Shown in pieces: positions 1 through 5,593 of a DNA stretch of 13,278 bases; position 1 is the stretch's first letter, and every line of letters begins with the position of its first letter. This stretch comes from Anaerolineae bacterium (lineage in GTDB: Bacteria > Chloroflexota > Anaerolineae > B4-G1), in assembly GCA_030612585.1 (NCBI GenBank), contig JAUWNP010000117.1, positions 1 through 13,278 on the forward strand, written 5' to 3'. The position numbers and the translations under genes are program-made. The notes beneath the pieces are model-generated. The model ran no database searches. It was not told the DNA's origin and saw only the letters and a list, made by a program, of their open reading frames with translations.

Positions 1-2877
1 ACGGAATAGAACATCGGCCCGATGAATCGGCGACGGCTCACCATCCACCGTCGCCTCCCAGCCGGGGTACCAGGTATCGGTCAAGACGAGGTAACCCGGT
101 GCCTCGGCGTCCACCTCAATCGCGACGCGCTCTGGCGCATAGTGCGTCACACGCGCAAAACCCTGGCCTGGGACAAAGCCCCCATGCTGAGAAAGCAAAG
201 CCCCTTTGGGGCCAGACCCCACCAGCACCGCCTCCGCCGCCGGGTCAAACGCTACGTCCGACATCAGGGCCAACGCCACATCGTCGTCGGCGACCGCAAC
301 CGCCTTATGGACAATGAACGCTCGGGGCAGCACACCCAGGTTCTCGTAAATCTTGACGTCGCCAGAGTGCGCCAGCCGAAAGTGCCCCCGGTCGGAGAGG
401 ACCAGCGCCTGAAAGCCGCCGGTGCGCTCGTCTATCAGGCTCACCCCGCGCACGACCAGTTCCCCCTCCGGCAACGTCGCCCGCACGACGACCGTGGCCG
501 GTGTGGCCGGCTGCTGCCACTGCAGCCGCGTCACATAGTCATTCCCCTCCGGCTGCCCCCCTTCGGCGGAGTTTACCCCGAGCAACGCCGAGGGGCTCAG
601 GGCAGGCGGCCAGAAGTGGCCGCCGACCGTCGCCTGCGAGTGGGCCACGTCTGGGCCATACAGCCCCTCAGCGGTGTGCTGCCCGGCGCGCAATTCGAAG
701 GTGCGTGTGAGTCCTTCACCGAAGCCCACTTCGACGAGACCGACAACCGTGCCATCGGGCAGCGCCGCCCCTCCGCGCAGATAGGAGACCAACCCCAGCG
801 CCGTCGCCTCAAATCGTTGCACGTGCGCGACCACAGCCACCTCCCCGCGCGCCAGTTGCGCCCCGAACTGGAGGTCGTAGAACACATCATCCAACCAAGC
901 GTCGTGGAGTTTGTCGGTGATCACGTGCCCGACGTTGAACAGGCTCAACCAGCGCCCGTCGGGGATGGCAGTCAGCCTCTCGCGCAGCCGGCCATCTATA
1001 GAGACATCATCTTCAGGCAGGAACAACCGCTGGAGCGTGACGTAGCGCGCCAGTGGCAGCACACCACCGCCGAATCCGTCCACGGCAGGGAGACCGAAGG
1101 CCAGCGGCAGGTTGGGACTGAGCACCTCTTTGTGTTTGGCGGCGACCACGTAATCATAGAGCGCATCGGCCGAGAGTTGCGGCCCGTAGATGACCTCGAT
1201 CTCGGGCAGATCGCCGGGGTCGAAGGTGATATCGGACATGCTGAGGAAACGAGCCCCAACCCCTCCCCTGGAGGGAAGGGGAGCAGCCAACAGGTGGGCG
1301 ATAGCCGGGCGCAGGCTGGTGAACGCCTGGGGCGCGGTGGCCCGGGCGTGAGGAAGCGCGAAACCCGCCGCGAAGAGCTCCACGATCAACAACGCCAGCA
1401 ACCCTACCGCCGCCAGTCGCGGTGCACGACGTGCCACAAACAGTAACCCTACCACTGCGACCGCTCCCACCACCCAGCCGATCAGCGTCGCCCAGCCCGT
1501 TCGCCCGCCAAGTGCCCCCCACATGCCCAGGCCGACCACCAGAAGCGCGAACATCCCCATCCACCGCCACCTCACACGCACGCGACCACGCCATAAGCAA
1601 TCCGCTCCCGCGCCCGCCAGCGCCGCCACACCCACCGCGTAGAGCGCCAGCCAGCGGGCCGGCACGCGAAAGTGGGCGAAGCCAGGGACAAAGCGGGCCA
1701 GGAGGAGATATAGAGGGTTGTAGAGGCCGAGGGAGAAGAAAAGGCCCAGGATAGTGAGAAAGTAGATTGGTAGATTGGTAGACCGGTTGCGGTGCTGGCG
1801 GCGAGCATTAGCGAAGAGTCCCGTAGTCGCTAGAGCCAGACCAGCGATGCCAATGTAGGAGACGTACTCGATATGTTCAGGAGGTACGGGCGTGGCGAAG
1901 CCTGGCAGAAGGGCCCGAGCCAGGTAAAGTGGTGAGAGGGAGAACGAGAGCCTCTCGTTGAACGGCAGGCCCCCAGCGCGCACCGAAAGGCGCGTTAGTT
2001 CCCAGGTAGGGACCAGTTGCACTGCCGCCAGCGCCACTCCCAGCCCCGCCGCACAAGCCAGGAGCGCCGCCCGTCGCGCCAAGAGACCCCACCACCCTTG
2101 CGGAGGTTGCAGGTGATCCTGCCCATAAGGTGCCCCCAGGCGAGCAAGGCCGCTTCTGGCCAGGAATCCGCAGGGTTGCCACAGCACCGGTCCCAGCCCG
2201 TAGGCCGCCAGCCCGACGAGCGAGATAAACGCTGTCTGCGTATGTCCAGCCAGAAGCATCAATCCTACAACAACCACCAAACCAACAAACGCAACTCCCG
2301 ACCTCAGACCTCGGACTTCGGACCTAGGACCTAGGACTTCATCATACAAGGCCAGGGCCAGCGGCAGCCATGCCAGTCCCTGCAACTGGTTGACGTGCTC
2401 CACCTGCGCGCCCAGGTAACCCCCCAGCGCAAAGACCGCCCCGACCGTCCACGCGCCAACCCGCCCCAGCCGCAACGAGGCGCGTCCCCAAAGATACCCA
2501 CCGAGCGCCGCCAGGCACAGATGCAGCACGATGGTCAGATGGACAGACTGATGAGCCGGCAGGGTAAACCACAGCGGCCAGTTGAGCGGGTAGAAGACCC
2601 CCACCTGGCTGTTGGCCAGGAAAGGCGCGCCCATAAAGAGATAGGGATTCCAGAGCGGCAACCGCCCGGCCCGCACCGCCCGCGTCGCCTCCGCCCAGTA
2701 GGGGTAGAAGTAGGTGAAGACGTCGCCGCCGGCCAGCACCCGCCCCGCCAGCGCGATCTTCCAGTAGCAGGCGACCACCAGCACCCAGAGCAAGACCACT
2801 GTCAGGAAGTCACGGAGGAAGTTGAGGATCGGTAAATTGGGAAACTGGTAGGTTGGTAGATTGGTAGGATCTTTCAT
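1..2877 (-). CDS. YfhO-family multi-pass membrane protein, 3' end cut off by the window
   Basis: The frame is open for 959 codons from an ATG at 2877 to the left edge with no stop; I checked it codon by codon. Residues about 20-38 form a first membrane segment, followed by G-G-D-V-F (D52), a loop rich in W-N-P and many hydrophobic helices to about residue 505. A soluble part follows, with a W-Y-P-G-W-x-A-x-V-D-G stretch near 936-946 that is typical of the YfhO C-terminus. Only a short tail should be missing. YfhO proteins are GT-C-type glycosyltransferases. In Firmicutes they work with a CsbB-like GT2 to decorate cell-wall polymers outside the membrane. The ATG overlaps the stop of the upstream GT39 gene (ATGA) and lacks a clear SD, so translation is probably coupled. 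The first 17 or so residues are octamer repeat, a heptamer array sits at 179-193, and a GC palindrome is translated near 529-541. The substrate is unknown. Confidence 0.9.
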   Translation of the reverse strand, partial: MKDPTNLPTYQFPNLPILNFLRDFLTVVLLWVLVVACYWKIALAGRVLAGGDVFTYFYPYWAEATRAVRAGRLPLWNPYLFMGAPFLANSQVGVFYPLNWPLWFTLPAHQSVHLTIVLHLCLAALGGYLWGRASLRLGRVGAWTVGAVFALGGYLGAQVEHVNQLQGLAWLPLALALYDEVLGPRSEVRGLRSGVAFVGLVVVVGLMLLAGHTQTAFISLVGLAAYGLGPVLWQPCGFLARSGLARLGAPYGQDHLQPPQGWWGLLARRAALLACAAGLGVALAAVQLVPTWELTRLSVRAGGLPFNERLSFSLSPLYLARALLPGFATPVPPEHIEYVSYIGIAGLALATTGLFANARRQHRNRSTNLPIYFLTILGLFFSLGLYNPLYLLLARFVPGFAHFRVPARWLALYAVGVAALAGAGADCLWRGRVRVRWRWMGMFALLVVGLGMWGALGGRTGWATLIGWVVGAVAVVGLLFVARRAPRLAAVGLLALLIVELFAAGFALPHARATAPQAFTSLRPAIAHLLAAPLPSRGGVGARFLSMSDITFDPGDLPEIEVIYGPQLSADALYDYVVAAKHKEVLSPNLPLAFGLPAVDGFGGGVLPLARYVTLQRLFLPEDDVSIDGRLRERLTAIPDGRWLSLFNVGHVITDKLHDAWLDDVFYDLQFGAQLARGEVAVVAHVQRFEATALGLVSYLRGGAALPDGTVVGLVEVGFGEGLTRTFELRAGQHTAEGLYGPDVAHSQATVGGHFWPPALSPSALLGVNSAEGGQPEGNDYVTRLQWQQPATPATVVVRATLPEGELVVRGVSLIDERTGGFQALVLSDRGHFRLAHSGDVKIYENLGVLPRAFIVHKAVAVADDDVALALMSDVAFDPAAEAVLVGSGPKGALLSQHGGFVPGQGFARVTHYAPERVAIEVDAEAPGYLVLTDTWYPGWEATVDGEPSPIHRADVLFR
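1257..1283 (-). repeat. CCCCTCCCC/GGGGAGGGG-type palindromic element inside the YfhO gene
   Basis: CTCCCC (1263-1268) and GGGGAG (1278-1283) form a stem, with CCCCAACCCC just outside. Read on the minus strand it contains GGGGAGGGGTTGGGG, the same pattern as the two copies near 9141-9231. It is translated in frame around residues 529-541 of the YfhO protein as P-L-P-S-R-G-G-V-G-A-R-F. Confidence 0.5.
1763..1786 (-). repeat. Three octamers in the YfhO gene
   Basis: TAGATTGG occurs at 1763-1770 and 1771-1778, with TAGACCGG at 1779-1786. The 24 nt keep the frame and encode S-T-N-L-P-I-Y at about residues 364-372, between two membrane helices. The same octamer occurs at the N-terminus of this gene. 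Confidence 0.6.
2300..2341 (-). repeat. Heptamer array, GACYTNR family, 6 units, inside the YfhO gene
   Basis: Six consecutive units of GACCTCR/GACTTCR/GACCTAG type fill exactly 42 nt. Read from the minus strand they encode L-G-P-R-S-E-V-R-G-L-R-S at about residues 179-193, in a loop between hydrophobic segments. Confidence 0.85.
2829..2868 (-). repeat. Octamer array forming the start of the YfhO coding region
   Basis: TTGGTAGG (2861-2868), TTGGTAGA (2853-2860) and CTGGTAGG (2845-2852) are clear. Two decayed units follow at 2829-2844. They encode residues of about 4-17 (D-P-T-N-L-P-T-Y-Q-F-P-N-L-P), directly before the first membrane segment. Confidence 0.7.
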
Positions 2878-4610
2878 TTATCCGTTGATGTCCTGGAATC
2901 TGTGTTCTCAACGCGATAGACAGTAAACGAAGGCGTGCCGTCACGGCGGGTCGTGGTCAACGCAGGCTCCAACTCGTAACCCACGCCGGCCAACGCCCAC
3001 TCCACCCGCGCCGGTGACTCCCAGGATGGGAACGTGATGTAGCGCGGCTCCTCCGCGCCAAAAGCCTGCACATCCCGCGCCAGCCAGGCCGGGGTCGGCC
3101 AGTAGGCCAGATACACGGGCGCATCGAACAAATAATACTCATAGTGCCAGCCCAGCCAGTGCTGATAGACCACAGCGCCCTCCGGCAGGCCGTGCAGAAA
3201 CGCAGCGACTTCGTTTATGCCGTCGTAAGCACCGTGGTCACCACCGACGGGATAGCGGCTATGGGCAGCGTTGAACGCGGGCACAACCAGGAGAATGACA
3301 AATGAACAATGAACAATGACCGATGACCAATGAACAATGACCGATGACCAATGACCAATGACCAATGACCAATGACCAATGGCAGATTGCAGGCGGTGGG
3401 CGAAACGAGCGAGCACACGGCCCAGGAGCACAGCCAGCGCAGGCACCAGCGGCAACAGATAGCGGTCCCAGACCGGAAAAGCCCACAGCCAGTGGAAGAG
3501 GAAGTAGACGAGAGAAAAGAACACCAGGAGCAAGTCCGCAAGCGACCCTCTCGCATACCGACACCGACCAAGATTACGACCTCGGACTTCTGACCTCGGA
3601 CCTAGGACTTCGGACTTCAAACCTCGGACCTCAGACCTCGGACCTCGGACTTCAGACTTCGGACTTATTAACAGGGGCAACCCGACCAGCAGCACGCCAC
3701 TTACGGCGGGCGAGACGAAAAGATAGCGCGCCAGCCCGACCCACCCACACAGCCGTGCCCACAACTCCTGTGGCCAGATAAGACGCAGCCCCCCGTAGCC
3801 GGTTACGCCCATCTGCCAGAAACTCTCCGCGCCCTGGCCCACCCGCACCATATCCCAGGCAAGGACCAACAAGGCTACAAATGAAAAATGACCAATGACC
3901 AATGACCAATGACTAATGACCAATGACCAATCAGACTTCAGACCTCGGACTTTGGACCTCAGACCTCGGACTTCGGACCTCGGACTTCGGACTTCAGACT
4001 TCGGACCTCGAACCTCGGACCTCGGACTTCGAACAAAACTCGCCCCCAGCGCCAAAGGTACCCATACCAGCCCCGTCTGCTTCGTCGCAAAGGCCAACCC
4101 CGCCAGCAGACCCGCCCACCCCGGCCGGCCACGGGCCGCCGCCACGCATGCCGCCAGCCCCAGCGCCACCATCGGCGGGTCGGTGAAAGCGGTGGCGGAA
4201 AAGAGGATGGCGAAAGGCGAGAGAGCCATGCCCACAGCCGCTGCCGCTGCTGTCCACCGTCCGTCATAGAGTGCGTGTGCCAACGCGGCGACCAGCGGGA
4301 CCATCAGCAGACCCGCCGCCAGCCCTGGCAGTCGCACGGCGAACTCGCAATTGCCCCCGGAACTGCCCCCAGGATTGCTGAAGAGCGCCTGTACCCCGGC
4401 CACCAGGTATGGTAGCACTGGTGGCTTGTAGACCGGCACCGTCGCCAGCCACGGATCCAGCCCCCGCCCGATCAAGAGCCCCCAGTAACCATACAGCGCC
4501 TCGTCGGCGTGGAAGCGGTTGCCCAGGAGCGGGGGCAACCGCAGCGCCCACGCCAGCAGCAGGAGCGGTACCAATGCCCAGCGCTCCCGCCCCCAACGGC
4601 GAGGCCTCAC
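2874..4610 (-). CDS. GT39/PMT-like membrane glycosyltransferase carrying four heptamer-repeat insertions
   Basis: The GTG at 4610 gives 578 aa; in-frame GTG codons at 4625 and 4640 would add 5 or 10 residues. I prefer 4610 because it overlaps the GT2 stop as GTGA, like the next junction. After the first membrane segment comes H-A-D-E-A-L-Y (D36, E37), the acidic motif of GT39/ArnT/PMT enzymes, then a K-P-P-V-L-P motif and many hydrophobic helices. A soluble C-terminal part has no membrane segments. The family transfers a sugar from a polyprenyl phosphate to protein or lipid on the outer face of the membrane. The neighbouring GT2 could supply the donor. Repeat-encoded residues are about 194-226 (S-E-V-R-G-P-R type), 228-244 (S-L-V-I-G-H-W type), 315-345 (S-E-V-R-G type) and 409-439 (S-L-V-I-G-H-W type). 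The family call is firm; the sugar and acceptor are unknown. Confidence 0.88.
   Translation of the reverse strand: MRPRRWGRERWALVPLLLLAWALRLPPLLGNRFHADEALYGYWGLLIGRGLDPWLATVPVYKPPVLPYLVAGVQALFSNPGGSSGGNCEFAVRLPGLAAGLLMVPLVAALAHALYDGRWTAAAAAVGMALSPFAILFSATAFTDPPMVALGLAACVAAARGRPGWAGLLAGLAFATKQTGLVWVPLALGASFVRSPRSEVRGPKSEVRSPRSEVRGLRSKVRGLKSDWSLVISHWSLVIGHFSFVALLVLAWDMVRVGQGAESFWQMGVTGYGGLRLIWPQELWARLCGWVGLARYLFVSPAVSGVLLVGLPLLISPKSEVRGPRSEVRGLKSEVLGPRSEVRGRNLGRCRYARGSLADLLLVFFSLVYFLFHWLWAFPVWDRYLLPLVPALAVLLGRVLARFAHRLQSAIGHWSLVIGHWSSVIVHWSSVIVHCSFVILLVVPAFNAAHSRYPVGGDHGAYDGINEVAAFLHGLPEGAVVYQHWLGWHYEYYLFDAPVYLAYWPTPAWLARDVQAFGAEEPRYITFPSWESPARVEWALAGVGYELEPALTTTRRDGTPSFTVYRVENTDSRTSTDK
3294..3384 (-). 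repeat. Heptamer array, AATGACC (TTGGTCA) family, 12 units, inside the GT39 gene
   Basis: Twelve full units of AATGAMM/GATGACC run from 3294 to 3377 (84 nt), followed by a decayed unit. The coding strand reads as S-L-V-I-G-H-W repeats, a hydrophobic stretch continuing into a predicted membrane segment before the soluble C-terminal part. Confidence 0.9.
3578..3667 (-). repeat. Heptamer array, GACYTCR family, 12 units, inside the GT39 gene
   Basis: Twelve full units (3578-3661, 84 nt) and one partial unit. They encode a charged S-E-V-R-G-P-R type loop between two membrane helices. Confidence 0.9.
3880..3928 (-). repeat. Heptamer array, AATGACC family, 7 units, inside the GT39 gene
   Basis: Seven units (the first is AATGAAA) lie five bases before the next, unrelated heptamer array. 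They encode W-S-L-V-I-S-H-W and W-S-L-V-I-G-H-F, which run straight into a membrane helix (S-F-V-A-L-L-V-L-A-W). Confidence 0.88.
3934..4031 (-). repeat. Heptamer array, GACYTCG family, 14 units, inside the GT39 gene
   Basis: Fourteen consecutive units, the longest array in the window. The coding strand gives S-P-R-S-E-V-R-G-P-K repeats, a positively charged stretch at about residues 194-226. It abuts the AATGACC array at 3880-3928. Confidence 0.9.
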
Positions 4611-5338
4611 CGCGTCAAGCGACACTTGAGCAACGTCCACAGCACAGTCACGCCATCACGCCAACTGATCTTCTTTCCCTCCTCAAACTCCCGCCCGGTG
4701 TAGGAGATAGGCACTTCGTAGATGCGGTAACCCCGCTTGAGAATCTGCGCCGTGATCTCAGGGTCGAAGCCCCAGCGGGGCGCTCTAAGGTCGAGTTGCC
4801 CGGCGACCTCCCGCGTGAAGACCTTATAGCCGGTCTCCATGTCGCTGAGGATAGTATTGTAGAGCACATTGGTCACCAACGTGAGGAAGCGGTTGCCGAT
4901 CATGTGCCAGAAGAACATCGCCTTGGTCGGCCCACCGCGAAAGCGCGAGCCGTAGACCACCTGGGAACGACCCTCGACGATGGGCTGCAAGAGTGCCAGA
5001 TAGTCCCGCGGATCATACTCCAGATCGGCGTCTTGGACCATCATCACGTCGCCGCTGGCGTGCTGTAGCCCGGTGCGCACTGCCGCACCCTTGCCCTGGT
5101 TGCGCTCGTGGAACACGACCACCACGTCCGGCTCATCCTCCAGCGTGCACAGAACATCCCGCGTGCCATCCGTCGAGCCATCGTCCACGATCACGACCTC
5201 CCGCTCAAACTCGACAACGGCACCATCGTCCGACCCATAGCCCACCGGCACCGTCAACCGCACCGCTCGCACGCGCCGCAAGATCTCGGCGATGGTCCCA
5301 ACCTCGTTATAGACCGGCATCACAATCGAAAGTCTCAC
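4607..5338 (-). CDS. Family 2 glycosyltransferase, DPM1-like polyprenyl-phosphate sugar synthase
   Basis: This is a 243-aa cytosolic GT-A enzyme. It starts M-R-L-S-I-V-M-P-V-Y-N-E, has V-D-D-G-S-T-D-G-T (D52, D53) for nucleotide binding and Q-D-A-D-L-E-Y-D (D103, D105) for metal binding. G-S-R-F and D-M-E-T-G-Y-K follow, as in dolichol-/polyprenyl-phosphate mannosyl- or glucosyltransferases. No C-terminal membrane segment is present. It would move a sugar from a nucleotide sugar to polyprenyl phosphate on the inner face of the membrane. I chose the GTG at 5338, not the longer ATG at 5365. The ATG lies inside the -10 box of the operon promoter, and an AGGGGG SD lies 5 nt before the GTG. Residues about 32-50 hold an insertion between the first strand and the D-D motif. 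It is first in the operon and overlaps the GT39 gene by 4 nt. Confidence 0.92.
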   Translation of the reverse strand: MRLSIVMPVYNEVGTIAEILRRVRAVRLTVPVGYGSDDGAVVEFEREVVIVDDGSTDGTRDVLCTLEDEPDVVVVFHERNQGKGAAVRTGLQHASGDVMMVQDADLEYDPRDYLALLQPIVEGRSQVVYGSRFRGGPTKAMFFWHMIGNRFLTLVTNVLYNTILSDMETGYKVFTREVAGQLDLRAPRWGFDPEITAQILKRGYRIYEVPISYTGREFEEGKKISWRDGVTVLWTLLKCRLTR

Positions 5339-5363
5339 TGTGGCCCCCTTCGTCAACAGGCGC

Positions 5364-5392
5364 ATTATAGCCTATGGTAGCACAAGGAGCAA
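5364..5392 (-). promoter_or_regulatory. Sigma-70-type promoter of the glycosyltransferase operon
   Basis: On the minus strand a perfect TATAAT occupies 5369-5364, and TTGCTC occupies 5392-5387, with a 17-nt spacer. Transcription should start near 5357, about 19 nt before the GTG at 5338. The -35 is weak, but the -10 and spacing are ideal. Confidence 0.65.
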
Positions 5393-5402
5393 GCGTGACC
5401 GT

Positions 5403-5431
5403 TTGACGGCGGCCTTGTTCCGTGTTACACT
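5403..5431 (+). promoter_or_regulatory. Sigma-70-type promoter with extended -10, divergent from the GT operon
   Basis: TTGACG (5403-5408), a 17-nt spacer, then TACACT (5426-5431) preceded by TG-T, an extended -10. The start would be near 5438, giving a leader of about 155 nt before the nucleotidyltransferase-HAD gene. Its -35 lies only 10 bp from the -35 of the divergent minus-strand promoter, so a shared regulator could act here. Confidence 0.65.
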
Positions 5432-5450
5432 ATGCACCGAGAATATGATC

Positions 5451-5489
5451 AGGAGGCCGTGATGACTGTTGAGACTGGGATGGCCTCCT
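5451..5489 (+). promoter_or_regulatory. Leader stem that would hide an SD sequence
   Basis: AGGAGGCC (5451-5458) and GGCCTCCT (5482-5489) are perfect inverted repeats of 8 bp around a 23-nt loop. The left arm contains the AGGAGG that could serve the small ORF starting at 5462. Pairing would block that ribosome site. It is the 5' half of a structured leader. I found no match to riboswitch consensus sequences that I can recall. Confidence 0.45.
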
Positions 5490-5548
5490 CCCAAAGATTG
5501 CTGCTAACGCTCCGCTCATCTGCACAACCCCGCTTGCACCCAGGTTGA
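5462..5548 (+). CDS. Possible 28-aa leader peptide
   Basis: The ORF runs from ATG 5462 to TGA 5546-5548, with AGGAGG 5 nt upstream (5451-5456) and a GTG directly before the ATG. Codons 13-15 are three leucines in a row (TTG CTG CTA), with two more Leu codons at 17 and 25. The ORF overlaps the 5' arm of the terminator-like hairpin and stops in its loop, the geometry expected of translation-dependent attenuation. No homology is recognised. It may be chance, since short ORFs are common. Confidence 0.3.
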   Translation: MTVETGMASSQRLLLTLRSSAQPRLHPG

Positions 5549-5577
5549 CTGTAGGGATCAGGCGGGGTTTGTTATAT
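5526..5577 (+). terminator. Terminator-like hairpin in the leader of the nucleotidyltransferase-HAD gene
   Basis: AACCCCGC (5526-5533) pairs with GCGGGGTT (5562-5569). The stem extends inward through T-G, T-A and G-C pairs and, after two mismatches, CCC (5539-5541) with GGG (5554-5556). TTTGTTATAT follows. This looks like an intrinsic terminator, placed about 15 nt before the start of the next gene. It would act either as an attenuator or as the end of a ~135-nt small RNA. Confidence 0.5.
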
Positions 5578-5593
5578 AGGAGGTACAATCGTC

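Noticed and set aside
22..1446. 474-aa plus-strand ORF
   Set aside because: It is codon-aligned antisense to the YfhO gene. The composition is rich in R, H and Q with no recognisable domain, while the minus strand has clear YfhO sequence over the same range.
1..2877. Region read as a string of broken small genes or a pseudogene
   Set aside because: I checked all codons of the minus frame from 2877 to 1 and found no stop. The gene lacks a stop only because it leaves the window.
2300..4031. Heptamer arrays as assembly artefacts
   Set aside because: Units vary between copies, the frames stay open, and the encoded peptides fit the host protein. An artefact would more likely break the frame. Long-read data would settle it.
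5339..5365. ATG at 5365 as start of the GT2 gene
   Set aside because: It overlaps the TATAAT -10 box, and the GT2 fold starts M-R-L-S-I-V-M-P at the GTG of 5338, which has an SD.
5438..5593. Known riboswitch, T-box, Moco element, SRP RNA or tRNA in the leader
   Set aside because: No T-box sequence, SRP GGAAGCAGC-type motif, tRNA T-arm or recalled riboswitch consensus was seen. It is kept as an unknown candidate.
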